Below the pieces are notes generated by a model. That model was not told the DNA's origin, made no database searches, and saw nothing but the letters and a program-made list of their open reading frames with translations. Positions 1 through 7,883 of a stretch of 64,000 nt of DNA are shown here, piece by piece; position 1 is the first letter of the stretch; every line of letters starts with the position of its first letter. A program made the translations under genes and the position numbers. Source of the stretch: Kribbella sindirgiensis (GTDB lineage: Bacteria > Actinomycetota > Actinomycetes > Propionibacteriales > Kribbellaceae); contig NZ_SJKA01000013.1 in the NCBI RefSeq assembly GCF_004331435.1, positions 174,611 to 238,610 on the forward strand, read 5' to 3'.

Positions 1-11
1 GTGAGCTCCAC
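1..11 (-). CDS. Start of a downstream gene, probably Pit-type phosphate transporter (partial)
   Basis: Two bases after the stop of the DUF47 gene a GTG start opens on the minus strand and reads Met-Glu-Leu before the window ends. DUF47 genes are normally followed by an inorganic phosphate transporter of the Pit family, and actinobacterial Pit proteins often begin this way. Only three codons are visible, so the identity rests on context. Confidence 0.4.
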
Positions 12-13
12 GC

Positions 14-673
14 TCAGCTCTCCTTGACAGCGATCTGCTCGACCGTGTTGGCGACGTGCTCGAAGGCGTCGACCGCCTCCTCCAGCAGGTCGACCACGGT
101 CTTGAGCTTCATCACCGTCAGCGCCTCGTACTCACCGCTGAACAGCTTGGCGATCAGCCGCCGGTGCACCGCGTCACCGGTGTTCTCGAGGCGGTTGATC
201 TCGATCCAGTACTCGGCCAGGTCCTTCATGGTCCGCAGCCGGGGCATCGTCTCGGCGGTCAGCTGCGCGGCTCGCTGCAGCACCTCGATCTGCTCGGCCA
301 CCTCTTCCGGCAGCTTCTCCAGGTTGAAGAGGTGGATCGTGTCGACCGCCTCCTCCATGAAGTCCATGACATCGTCCAGATCGGAGGCCAGCCGGTAGAT
401 GTCCTCACGGTCGAACGGGGTGACGAAGGTCGAGTTCACCCGGCGAATGATCGAGTGGGTGGTCTCGTCGGCCGCGTGTTCCGCGTCCTTCATCTGGGCA
501 GCGATCTGGTGGCTCGCGGAGAGCCCGGTCCCCGCCGTACTGCCGAGCAATTCCGCCAGGATCCGCGATCCCTCCACGAGGTGGTTCGCGGACTCGGTGA
601 AAAGGTCGTAGAACGTCGGGTCGTTCGGACGCAGACGTAACGGCACTTCAAGCTCCGGATGAACGAGGGACAA
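14..673 (-). CDS. DUF47 family PhoU-like phosphate transport regulator
   Basis: This 219-residue, almost entirely helical acidic protein matches the DUF47 (PhoU-divergent) family. Members are cytoplasmic partners of Pit phosphate transporters and are thought to modulate uptake. The repeated Asp/Glu-rich helices are visible (for example DREDIYRLASDLDDVMDFME near residues 87-106), and the length is normal for the family. The only in-frame start is TTG at 671-673, because a stop lies five codons upstream and there is no ATG or GTG between. No Shine-Dalgarno sequence is visible. The next gene starts two bases after the stop, which implies a DUF47-transporter operon. Confidence 0.85.
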   Translation of the reverse strand: MSLVHPELEVPLRLRPNDPTFYDLFTESANHLVEGSRILAELLGSTAGTGLSASHQIAAQMKDAEHAADETTHSIIRRVNSTFVTPFDREDIYRLASDLDDVMDFMEEAVDTIHLFNLEKLPEEVAEQIEVLQRAAQLTAETMPRLRTMKDLAEYWIEINRLENTGDAVHRRLIAKLFSGEYEALTVMKLKTVVDLLEEAVDAFEHVANTVEQIAVKES

Positions 674-785
674 ACCGTGAACATGCTAGGGGGAACACGC
701 GGTTGACATGGCATCCGCCCCGATCAACGTAGCGCGTCGCGGTGAACCGGGTTTCCCGGCGCGCACGACCAGTAACAGATCGGTT

Positions 786-1094
786 TCAGCGTGTTATCAC
801 TGCGTACAGGTCGAAGAGCCCGACCACGAGCACCAGACCGGCCGCGATCCGGAGCACGTTGTCGTGGCCGAGGGCATGGACCGCACCGCCCTTCGTACGG
901 CCGTAGACGGCGCTCACCGCCGCCCAGCAGCCCATCGAGAGCACGAGAACGACGATCCCGAGACCGGTCCGGACGTCGGACGAGCCGTGGCCGGAGGCAA
1001 GCAGCAGGACGCCGTTGGCGATCAGTCCGAGCGCCGTACGCCGCCACGCCAGCAGTGTCCGCTCCGGCTGGCGGCCTGGATCCGGTGTGCTCAT
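786..1094 (-). CDS. DUF202 family small membrane protein (distal copy)
   Basis: This is a 102-residue protein with an N-terminal PERTLLAWRRTALGL signature and three hydrophobic segments, typical of DUF202 (YidH-like) inner-membrane proteins of unknown function. The ATG at 1094 is preferred; a GTG two codons upstream (1100) would add Met-Ala. It is the last gene of the marR-GH3-DUF202-DUF202 operon and lies 8 bases after the preceding DUF202 gene. Paired DUF202 genes of this kind are common and may form a hetero-oligomer, but that is inference. Confidence 0.82.
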   Translation of the reverse strand: MSTPDPGRQPERTLLAWRRTALGLIANGVLLLASGHGSSDVRTGLGIVVLVLSMGCWAAVSAVYGRTKGGAVHALGHDNVLRIAAGLVLVVGLFDLYAVITR

Positions 1095-1102
1095 CGCCAC
1101 AC

Positions 1103-1435
1103 TCAGCGCCAGAGCGAGAACAGCAGGCCGATCAGGCCGACCACGCCGATCGTTGCTCCGAGCATCAGCGGGAGCTTGGTCACCGGGAGTGCGCCACCGC
1201 GACGGATCGCGGTCAGATTGAGCTGCCAGCGCCGGAACGCGCCCGCGGTCGTCACGATCCCGGCGAGGACCAGGACGATGCCGATGACCTTGGCCGGCAA
1301 GCGGTCCGGTCCCAGATCGAGGAACTGCACCGCGGACAGCCCGCCTGCGTAACAGGCCAGGGAGGTCCGCAGGTAGGCCAGATAGGTCCGTTCGTTCGCC
1401 AGGGTGAAGCGGTAGTCGGGCTCCTCCTCCGTCAT
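1103..1435 (-). CDS. DUF202/YidH family membrane protein (proximal copy)
   Basis: This is a 110-residue DUF202 protein. The diagnostic LANERTYLAYLRTSLACYAGG motif region lies at about residues 12-32, followed by two more membrane segments. Its ATG overlaps the stop of the GH3 lipoprotein gene (ATGA), so the two are translationally coupled. It is the YidH-like member of the pair, and the downstream gene encodes the shorter partner. The molecular function of the family is not known. Confidence 0.85.
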   Translation of the reverse strand: MTEEEPDYRFTLANERTYLAYLRTSLACYAGGLSAVQFLDLGPDRLPAKVIGIVLVLAGIVTTAGAFRRWQLNLTAIRRGGALPVTKLPLMLGATIGVVGLIGLLFSLWR

Positions 1436-2694
1436 CCGCAGCTCACCAGGCCGTAGTCCTCTTTCAGCGTCAGCACACGACGCACGCTACTCGTCAGCTG
1501 CGCGGCGAAGAATTTGTCCTGCTGCGCCTTGGCGACCAGCGCCGCCACCATCTCGGGGGTGAGGCCCGCCTTCGCGTTGATGACGATGTCGCCGCCGGCC
1601 GCCACGAACCGGGTCGCGCGCTCGCCGGCAGGGACCGCGGCCACCTCCGCCGCGGCGCCGACGTCATCGGTGATCACGACCCCGCGCCAGCCCAGATCGC
1701 CGCGCACCATGCCCTGGATGACGGTCGGCGAGAACACCGCGCGGTTCTTCGGATCGATCTTCGTGTACGTCACGGTCGAGATCATCACCATCGACGTACC
1801 GGCCTTGATCCCGTTCGCGAACGGCTGCAGGTCGGCGTCGCCGCGCTCGGTGACGTTGTCGACGACCCCGGAGGAGAAGTCGGTGTTGCCACGCACGCGC
1901 CCGAGGCCCGGGAAATGTTTGACCGACGTCGCGATCCCCGCGTTGCGCATGCCCTGGACGAAGGCCCGCACGCCCTGACCGGCTTCTTCAGGCGTGTCGC
2001 CGTACTCACGGTCCAGCTGGCCGATCGGTGCGTTCTGGGACTTGAGCGAGCTGGGTACGACGTCGGCGACCGGCGCGAGGTCCACGTTGACGCCGGCCTC
2101 CTTCAGTTGGCTGCCCCAATGCTGCGCCTGTGCGGTGAGCTTGGAACTCGACCAGGTGCCCTGCACCGTGGCCGCCGGGATCCGGTCGAACCCGGAACCC
2201 TTGAGACGCTGGATCTGACCGCCTTCCTGGTCCGCGGCGATCAACGGGCGGACGCCTTTCACCGTCGCGGCCGTGTTCACCGCGGCCATCGCCGTCCGGG
2301 TGTGCGAGAGGCTGCCGCCGTTGCCGACCAGGAACACGCTGCCGGACTTCTCCTGCTGTACGACGGCGCGCTGGGCGGACGTCATACCGGTGGAGTCGAT
2401 CCCGGTCATGATCAGCTGTGCGGCCTTCTCCCGCAGGGTCAGGATCCGCAGCTTCTGGTCGACGCAGCCTGCCGCGCTGGTCGGCGGTTTCGAGGTCGGG
2501 GTCGCGCTCGGTGTGGCTGTGGGCGTATCTGTGGGCGTATCCGTGGGCGTGTCTGTGGGCGTTGTCGCCGGATCGTCGGTCACCGGGATCGAGGACGACG
2601 GCACGGTGCTCGGTCCCGCGGTCGGGGAGCCACTGTCGCCGCAGCCGGTCACGGCGAGGGCAGTCAGCGCGATCAGCGTGACCGGGCGCCTCAT
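1432..2694 (-). CDS. Glycoside hydrolase family 3 lipoprotein (NagZ/LpqI-like)
   Basis: This is a 420-residue exported lipoprotein with a short signal peptide ending in Val-Thr-Gly-Cys18, a Pro/Thr-rich linker (about residues 25-65), and a GH3 N-terminal TIM barrel with DQEGG (about residue 150), KHFPGLG (about 260) and the nucleophile region ITDD. Characterised relatives remove beta-N-acetylglucosamine from cell-wall fragments. One oddity is that the NagZ Asp-x-His catalytic dyad after KHFPGxG is not recognisable here. The stretch reads GNTDFSSG, so the acid/base chemistry or substrate may differ. The ATG at 2694 sits one base after the marR stop, and the 3' end overlaps the DUF202 start. 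Confidence 0.85.
   Translation of the reverse strand: MRRPVTLIALTALAVTGCGDSGSPTAGPSTVPSSSIPVTDDPATTPTDTPTDTPTDTPTATPSATPTSKPPTSAAGCVDQKLRILTLREKAAQLIMTGIDSTGMTSAQRAVVQQEKSGSVFLVGNGGSLSHTRTAMAAVNTAATVKGVRPLIAADQEGGQIQRLKGSGFDRIPAATVQGTWSSSKLTAQAQHWGSQLKEAGVNVDLAPVADVVPSSLKSQNAPIGQLDREYGDTPEEAGQGVRAFVQGMRNAGIATSVKHFPGLGRVRGNTDFSSGVVDNVTERGDADLQPFANGIKAGTSMVMISTVTYTKIDPKNRAVFSPTVIQGMVRGDLGWRGVVITDDVGAAAEVAAVPAGERATRFVAAGGDIVINAKAGLTPEMVAALVAKAQQDKFFAAQLTSSVRRVLTLKEDYGLVSCG
2519..2566. repeat. Four tandem 12-bp repeats encoding the lipoprotein linker
   Basis: Four units of about GTGGGCGTATCT lie head to tail. They read as Thr-Asp-Thr-Pro repeats on the minus strand, in the flexible linker between the lipid anchor and the GH3 domain. 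Unit number is likely to vary between strains. Confidence 0.85.
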
Positions 2695-2695
2695 C

Positions 2696-3181
2696 TCAGT
2701 TTCGCTCCCACGCCGCGCGGTCGACGGTGTCACCGGAATGCCGGGCCAGGGTCGCGCAGACGTCGTACAGGTGCTCGACCTGCTCGGGGCTGAGTGCGTC
2801 GAAGATCGATTTGCGGACCTCCTCGACATGACCGGGGGCCGTGTCGACGAGCTTCTGCCGTCCGAGTTCGGTGAGGATCGCGACCTGGCCGCGGCGGTCG
2901 GACTCGATCCCCTCGCGCTTCACCCAGCCGTTCTGCTCGAGCCGGTTGACCGCGTGCGAGAGCCGGCTGCGGGAGCCCTGGGTGGCGACCGCGAGTTCAC
3001 TCATCCGCAGCCGGTTGGCAGGCGCTTCGGACAGCCGGACGAGAATCTCGTAGTACGTGTGCGGAATTCCGGCGTCGCGCTGCAGTTGCTGCTCGATCCG
3101 GCTGCTCACTACGCGCTGCGCCGCGATGTACGCACGCCAGGCCTGGGCCTCTGTCTGGTTCAGCCACCGGGGTTCCGCCAT
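2696..3181 (-). CDS. MarR family transcriptional regulator
   Basis: This is a 161-residue winged-helix regulator. The HTH and wing read LAVATQGSRSRLSHAVNRLE followed by GWVKREGIESDRRG, which contains the conserved Asp-Arg-Arg wing tip of MarR proteins. An ATG at 3181 preceded by GGGG is chosen; a GTG at 3202 would add seven residues. It is the first gene of an operon with the GH3 lipoprotein and two DUF202 proteins, so it may control cell-envelope functions. Its 5' part overlaps the 3' tail of the upstream EamA gene on the same strand by 185 bases, which is unusual. Confidence 0.87.
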   Translation of the reverse strand: MAEPRWLNQTEAQAWRAYIAAQRVVSSRIEQQLQRDAGIPHTYYEILVRLSEAPANRLRMSELAVATQGSRSRLSHAVNRLEQNGWVKREGIESDRRGQVAILTELGRQKLVDTAPGHVEEVRKSIFDALSPEQVEHLYDVCATLARHSGDTVDRAAWERN

Positions 3182-4061
3182 CCCCGCAGCGTACTTGTTC
3201 ACCGATCCGAATCAGCAGTACGGCGGCAGCGCACACCAGCATGCCGACGACGGCGAGCGCGCCGATCGTCTCGTGGAACAGCAGAAACGCGAACACCATC
3301 GTGGTCGGCGGAACCAGGTAGAGCAGCGAACTGATGCGTGTTGCGCCGGAGAGCTTGAGGTTGACCAGGTACAGCCCCCAGCCGCCGCCGGTTGCCAGCA
3401 ACACCAGCCAGAGCACCGCGCCGTAGAAGCCCGGCTGCTCGGGCACGGTCAGTCGATGGGACGACGCGGCCAATGCGGTGAACAGGACTGCTGACACGAG
3501 GCTCTGGATTGCCAGTGCGTCCAGGGAGTTCGTCGCCGGCTTTCGGTGCCGATCGAGGCAGGTGCCCGCGACCAGGCCGAGGAGACCGCCGATCGGGATC
3601 AGGAAGAGGAGCGGTGAACCGTGGCCGGCGCCGAGGTCGTCGGCGACGACCAGACCGACGCCGAGCAGACCGATGAACAGTCCTAGCCATTGGCGCGGGC
3701 TGACCCGTTCGCCGAGCAGCGGTCCGGCGACGGTCGCGATCAGGATCGGCTGGAGCGACCCGATGAGCGCGGTGACACCGGCCGTGATGCCGTGGTCGAT
3801 GCCGGTGAAGATCAGGCCCAGGTAGACGAACTGGGTGAGGACGGCCATCCACACCTGGCTCACGAGGTCCCGGCGGGAGATCCGCGGCCGCCGGATCGCC
3901 AGCACCACGACAGCGATCGCGCCCGCGACGAGGAATCGCCAGGCGAGCAGGTCGAACGCGTTCGTGTACTCCGTCCCCCAGCGCGCACCGATGAAGCCGC
4001 AGCTCCAGAACACGACGAACCCGGTCCCGGCAGCCAGCGTGAGCGCCCTGTGCGTGATCAT
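2997..4061 (-). CDS. DMT superfamily (EamA) transporter with extended C-terminal tail
   Basis: This is an inner-membrane exporter or permease with about ten hydrophobic segments arranged as two EamA repeats (residues about 1-290), starting at ATG 4061 (MITHRAL). The membrane portion ends at about residue 290 in LLIRIGEQV. The frame then runs on for about 65 Arg-rich, non-membrane residues inside the marR gene. In the neighbouring frame a TGA lies exactly where a normal EamA protein would stop (3199-3201). The tail is therefore probably a product of a lost stop or small frameshift. The gene is divergent from a TetR gene, with 37 bases between starts and an operator in that gap. Substrate is unknown; such pairs usually export small metabolites or drugs. 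Confidence 0.85.
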   Translation of the reverse strand: MITHRALTLAAGTGFVVFWSCGFIGARWGTEYTNAFDLLAWRFLVAGAIAVVVLAIRRPRISRRDLVSQVWMAVLTQFVYLGLIFTGIDHGITAGVTALIGSLQPILIATVAGPLLGERVSPRQWLGLFIGLLGVGLVVADDLGAGHGSPLLFLIPIGGLLGLVAGTCLDRHRKPATNSLDALAIQSLVSAVLFTALAASSHRLTVPEQPGFYGAVLWLVLLATGGGWGLYLVNLKLSGATRISSLLYLVPPTTMVFAFLLFHETIGALAVVGMLVCAAAVLLIRIGEQVRCGDGGTPVAEPDRGPGLACVHRGAARSEQPDRAATAARRRNSAHVLRDSRPAVRSACQPAADE

Positions 4062-4087
4062 GGAAGACGGTAACCACACCGGTCGGT

Positions 4088-4100
4088 ATACTGTCAGTAT
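4088..4100. promoter_or_regulatory. Palindromic operator at the EamA/tetR divergent promoter
   Basis: ATACTG-T-CAGTAT is a perfect palindrome with one central base. It overlaps the tetR start codon and lies 27 bases from the EamA start. A TetR dimer bound here could repress both genes. Confidence 0.7.
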
Positions 4101-4719
4101 GCTCGACCAACAGGTGAGACTGATCGTGAACCGCGAGGTCCGTGCGGCGCCGCGGCTGACCCCGGCCGGCGAGCGCATCCTGGCGGCCGCGTCGACGCTG
4201 TTCTACGAGCAGGGGATCCGGACCGTCGGCGTCGATGCGATCGCCGCGGCCGCGGACGTGACGAAGAAGACGCTGTACGACCGGTTCGGATCGAAGGACC
4301 GGCTGATCGCGGCGTACCTGGAGCAGCGGGACCGAACCTGGCACCAGTTCCTGGACGAACAGCTCGCCACGCGGAACCCGGCCACACCCGAGGCGGTGAT
4401 CCTGGTGCTGTTCGCCGCGCTGACGGACTGGCTCGCCGGGTCACGCAACGGATGCGGATTCATCAACGCGAGCGTCGAGCTGGCCGCGCCGGACCACCCG
4501 GCGATGCCGGTGATCGTCGGCCAGAAGCAGTGGATGCGGTCCGAGTTCGAGGCGCAGGCGCGGGCGGCGGGGTTTGCAGACCCGGGAGAGCTGGCCGATC
4601 GGCTGTTGCTGCTCCATGAAGGTGCGCTGGTCAGTTACCGGGTCGCGGCGATGACTTCGGCGCCGGAGGTCGCTGCGCGGGCGGCCGCCGATCTGCTGGC
4701 CAGGTGGCCACGGGTCTAG
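4099..4719 (+). CDS. TetR family transcriptional regulator
   Basis: This is a 206-residue regulator. The N-terminal HTH (about residues 18-64) reads ILAAASTLFYEQGIRTVGVD then DVTKKTLYDRFGSKDRLI, classic for TetR. The C-terminal ligand domain carries the GCGFINASVEL motif seen in the TetR_C subgroup that controls exporters. The chosen ATG lies inside the palindrome described at 4088-4100. It is divergent from the EamA transporter and very likely its repressor. Confidence 0.9.
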   Translation: MLDQQVRLIVNREVRAAPRLTPAGERILAAASTLFYEQGIRTVGVDAIAAAADVTKKTLYDRFGSKDRLIAAYLEQRDRTWHQFLDEQLATRNPATPEAVILVLFAALTDWLAGSRNGCGFINASVELAAPDHPAMPVIVGQKQWMRSEFEAQARAAGFADPGELADRLLLLHEGALVSYRVAAMTSAPEVAARAAADLLARWPRV

Positions 4720-4743
4720 GTGTTGCAGGCTAGGTGTTGCTCG

Positions 4744-5409
4744 CTAGGTGTTGGTTCGTTTGGTGATGGTCAGGCCGACAAGGCGGGACACGACCATGGC
4801 GACGTACCCGAGGCCGGCGAGCTGTTCGAGCATCACGACCGAGCGGCCCCAGGACGTGATCGGGACGATGTCGCTCAGGCCGGTGCTGGACAGCGTCGTG
4901 AAGCTAAGGAACAGCAGCTCCATCCAGGTACGATCGTTGGCCGGGTCAACAGCCGCCGTGAAGCTGCCGGGGACGAGAACCTGGACGAACACGTACAGAT
5001 AGGCGAAACCCCAAGCCACCAAGGTGAAAGTGGCTCCCGTCGCGAAGAGCTCGTCGACGCTGACCTCGTGGTCGGACAGCATGTACCGGAGCAGGCTGTA
5101 CGCCGCGTAGAAGTAGAAGGCCGCATGCAGCGCGCCGGAGATCGCGATCACTGGCTGAGTCGGATTGAACGCGTCGACCACCGACAACGCCACCGCAGGG
5201 ATCCCCAGGCAGACGCTGACCCAGGTGAGTCCAGGAGTCGCGCGGACGGACACGACCGCGAGCACCAGCACGACGATGCCGAGAATCTCGAACGCGACCC
5301 GTCCGGACCGCGATCCCTCCATCGCCGGATAAACAAGCACACCAAGCAACTGCACAACCAACAACACCGCCGACGGATTCCGCCTGGCGTGACCCAGCAT
5401 GCTCGTCAT
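4744..5409 (-). CDS. Two-TM-pore potassium-channel-like protein with atypical selectivity filter
   Basis: This is a 221-residue membrane protein with about six hydrophobic segments. The last two flank a re-entrant pore region (residues about 161-185), as in ion-channel family 2 proteins. The filter reads Ser175-Thr-Gly-Leu-Ser-Asp180 where potassium channels have Thr-x-Gly-Tyr-Gly-Asp, so both the Tyr and the second Gly are replaced. The ATG overlaps the stop of the upstream thioesterase gene (ATGA), giving a two-gene operon. It may conduct other ions or serve as a non-conducting homologue. Confidence 0.78.
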   Translation of the reverse strand: MTSMLGHARRNPSAVLLVVQLLGVLVYPAMEGSRSGRVAFEILGIVVLVLAVVSVRATPGLTWVSVCLGIPAVALSVVDAFNPTQPVIAISGALHAAFYFYAAYSLLRYMLSDHEVSVDELFATGATFTLVAWGFAYLYVFVQVLVPGSFTAAVDPANDRTWMELLFLSFTTLSSTGLSDIVPITSWGRSVVMLEQLAGLGYVAMVVSRLVGLTITKRTNT

Positions 5410-5912
5410 ACCTGCTCGCGGGAGGCGATGATCGCTGCGCGGCGGGCCAACCGGTGACTCCGGCGGATCTCGGCCTCGCGCAGCCGCCGACGGTCCTCAT
5501 CGGTCTCCGGAACCGCCTGCGGCACCTGCCGCGGCTTCCCCTCCTCGTCGACCGCCACGAACACCAGATACGCCGACGCGACATGGACCTGCGGGCCGAC
5601 CGCATCCCACCGATCGGCAGTGATCCGTACGCCGACCTCCATCGAACTCCGCCCGGTCCAGTTCACCTGCGCACTGAAATGCACGACATCACCGACCCGC
5701 ACCGGGACCAGGAACACCATCTCGTCCATCGACGCGGTCACCGCAGGCCCACCCGAATGCCGCGCCGCAACCACACCGGCCACCGAGTCGACCAACGTCA
5801 TGATCACGCCGCCGTGCACGGTGCCGAGCAGATTCGTCTCGTTCTGCGCGGTGATATGCGACAACGACAACCGCGTCTCCGAGGTAGGGCGCGCCAACGG
5901 ACTGCTGCTCAT
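5406..5912 (-). CDS. Acyl-CoA thioesterase, hotdog fold
   Basis: This is a 168-residue cytoplasmic hydrolase. The N-terminal LSHITAQNETNLLGTVHGGV and the following LVDSVAGVVAARHSGG match the cytosolic acyl-CoA thioester hydrolase family, whose conserved Asn (NLLGTVHGG) and Asp (LVD) are present. An Arg-rich C-terminal helix follows. It starts at ATG 5912. The reaction is hydrolysis of acyl-CoA to free acid and CoA; chain-length preference cannot be read. It is co-transcribed with the downstream channel gene by a four-base overlap. Confidence 0.9.
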   Translation of the reverse strand: MSSSPLARPTSETRLSLSHITAQNETNLLGTVHGGVIMTLVDSVAGVVAARHSGGPAVTASMDEMVFLVPVRVGDVVHFSAQVNWTGRSSMEVGVRITADRWDAVGPQVHVASAYLVFVAVDEEGKPRQVPQAVPETDEDRRRLREAEIRRSHRLARRAAIIASREQV

Positions 5913-6095
5913 ACAACTCCTCGACTCACTCCGGCAGATCCCGGCCGCAGCGTATCCCGCCCACACCTGATCACCACCCGCGACAGCAACGGTTACCCCC
6001 TTCTTCGCCGGGGGTGGTTTGTCCACAGGTTCGGATCGGTGTGCTCGGGGGCGGGTCGATCCTCGTACTTTCTCTGCCGACAAGGAGGACCGACG

Positions 6096-7058
6096 ATGCC
6101 CATCGACACCACCGAACATGCCCACGGCAACAACTCCCCTCATTCCAGCGGTCCCGACCCGGTGCTGCCGCCACTGTCCAGGCGGCAGGCCGATCGGTTC
6201 GTGCATCTCGCCCTGCGCACAGCGGCGGACCTCGGTCTCGCCGTCAGCTACCAGGGCGGCGCCGCGCTCGTGCCCACCGACCGATCCGCCGGCAACCCCG
6301 TGCTCGGACTCAGCAATCTCGCGCGCATCCTCGCCCACTTCGACGAGGACCGCTGGCCACTGCTCATCGAGGAGCACTTCCGCCAACTCCTGGAGCAGCT
6401 CCGCCAAGGACCACCAAAACCACCCGACGATCCCGAGCGAGAGCTGATCCAGCGGCTCGTCCCTCGCGACGCGCTGCCGAAGGACTGGACCGCGGATCGC
6501 CCCGACTTCCTCCCCGGCCTGATCTCCGTCCCGTCCGCGGAGGCCGGAGGCGTCCTGACCATGTACCTCGAGCCGGCCGACCTGGGCCTCACCTGGTCGG
6601 ACGCCGAACGCTTCGGCCTCACCAACCTCCGCACCATCGAGGACCAGGTCGAGTACGTCGACCACGACGACATCCGCATCGCCTTCGTCTCCGGCACCAC
6701 GTTCGCAGCCTCCCGCGCGCTCGTCCTCGACACCGTTCTGCGTGAGTCCTTACACGTCGAGCACGCACCGTACGGCGTCCTCGCCGCGGTCCCCGCCCGG
6801 GACACGTTGCTCCTGCACGTGATCGATGGCCTGACCGTCATCCCGGCACTCGGCGTCCTGCTGAACGTCGCCGCCCGCTGCCACGCCCGTGACCCCGGCC
6901 CGCTGTCACCAGACGTCTACCTGGTGACCCCCGACTTCACCTGGCACCCCGCCACGACCGCACTACCCGACCACACACCCCTCCGGTTGTCCCCCGCGCT
7001 CGAAGACCTGACCAAGGTCCTCGCAACACGGGAGTCAACCACCGATTTCCGCAAGTAG
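6096..7058 (+). CDS. Conserved hypothetical protein, possibly DUF1444/YtpQ-like
   Basis: This is a 320-residue soluble protein with a clear ribosome site, AAGGAGGA (6083-6090), five bases before ATG 6096. The N-terminal 20 residues are His/Ser/Pro-rich and look disordered. The rest is mixed alpha/beta and ends with a segment predicting passage through short hydrophobic strands (VLAAVPARDTLLLHVI). The mid-part resembles DUF1444-type proteins, but no catalytic signature is evident. It is divergent from the thioesterase gene and convergent with the flavin reductase gene. Confidence 0.75.
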   Translation: MPIDTTEHAHGNNSPHSSGPDPVLPPLSRRQADRFVHLALRTAADLGLAVSYQGGAALVPTDRSAGNPVLGLSNLARILAHFDEDRWPLLIEEHFRQLLEQLRQGPPKPPDDPERELIQRLVPRDALPKDWTADRPDFLPGLISVPSAEAGGVLTMYLEPADLGLTWSDAERFGLTNLRTIEDQVEYVDHDDIRIAFVSGTTFAASRALVLDTVLRESLHVEHAPYGVLAAVPARDTLLLHVIDGLTVIPALGVLLNVAARCHARDPGPLSPDVYLVTPDFTWHPATTALPDHTPLRLSPALEDLTKVLATRESTTDFRK

Positions 7059-7139
7059 CAGATGCCCAGAGCAACTACCAGTACCTAGGTCCGATCTGGC
7101 GATCCTCCCCCGCAGTAGGCGATGGATCACCAGGCGGGA

Positions 7140-7763
7140 CTACTCACCAGGAGGTGTGAAATGCCCAGGCCAGTCGGAGTAGCGGATGCGGGTGATCGAG
7201 CGGACCTCGCCGATCGTGGACCACTCGTCCTTGCCGAGCCGGGCGAGCGGGCGGAGCCGACGGACGTCGGGGTGGTCGCCGTCCAGTACGTCGGCGTCGA
7301 TCGCCAGGTGCCGGACCTGACCGATGACGAGGGTGCAGTCGCCGAGTTCGAGAGTGGTGTGCAGCGTGCACTCGAGCGCCACCGGCGACTCCGCGACCCG
7401 CGGTACGGCGACCGTCCGGGAGGGCTCGGTCGTCACGCCGATCGCCTCGAACTCGGAGACCTCCGCCGGGAAGTTCGTCCCGGACGCGTTGACCTGTTCG
7501 TAGAGCTGCTCGGCAGCGAAGTTCACCACGAACTCGCCGGTCGCCTCGACGTTGTTCAGGCTGTCCTTGCGGCCCACCGAGGTGAACTGCACCATCGGCG
7601 GCTGCACGGACGAAACGGTGAAGAACGAGTGCGGTGCCAGGTTCAGCACGCCCTCGGCCGATCGGCTGGACACCCACGCGATCGGGCGCGGCACGACCAC
7701 CGAGTTCAGCAGCGCATAGAACTCCCGTCGTCCGACGGCCTCCGGATTCACATCGACACGCAC
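7140..7763 (-). CDS. Flavin reductase family protein (FMN-binding split barrel)
   Basis: This is a 207-residue protein with the split-barrel signature: YALLNSVVVPRPIAWVSSRS near residue 16, followed by NLAPHSFFTVSSVQPP and GRKDSLNNVEATGEFVVNFA. This family binds FMN and reduces flavins with NAD(P)H or acts as a stand-alone flavoprotein. The start is GTG at 7763. It stands alone, and no monooxygenase partner is adjacent. Confidence 0.88.
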   Translation of the reverse strand: MRVDVNPEAVGRREFYALLNSVVVPRPIAWVSSRSAEGVLNLAPHSFFTVSSVQPPMVQFTSVGRKDSLNNVEATGEFVVNFAAEQLYEQVNASGTNFPAEVSEFEAIGVTTEPSRTVAVPRVAESPVALECTLHTTLELGDCTLVIGQVRHLAIDADVLDGDHPDVRRLRPLARLGKDEWSTIGEVRSITRIRYSDWPGHFTPPGE

Positions 7764-7781
7764 GCCCGAAGTACATCAAAC

Positions 7782-7849
7782 TCGGTGGACGCCGCCGTAC
7801 CCCGGCTCGCGGAGTTCGGTGGAGGCCGCCGTACGCCGCCTCGCGGAGC
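7782..7849. repeat. Two tandem imperfect 34-bp repeats upstream of the APH gene
   Basis: Two copies of about TCGGTGGACGCCGCCGTACC... follow each other directly (7782-7815 and 7816-7849) with about five mismatches. They lie between the divergent flavin reductase and phosphotransferase starts, so they could be a duplicated regulatory segment. Confidence 0.75.
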
Positions 7850-7883
7850 CGGGCGGCGATTCGCGCGGACGAGGAGATACGGA

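Noticed and set aside
660..700. PHO box upstream of the DUF47 gene
   Set aside because: Two GTTC(C/A)C-like half sites are present but 14 bases apart, not the usual 11.
7122..7883. Long N-terminal extension of the APH gene
   Set aside because: The upstream frame is antisense to the flavin reductase; a ribosome site marks the TTG at 7884.
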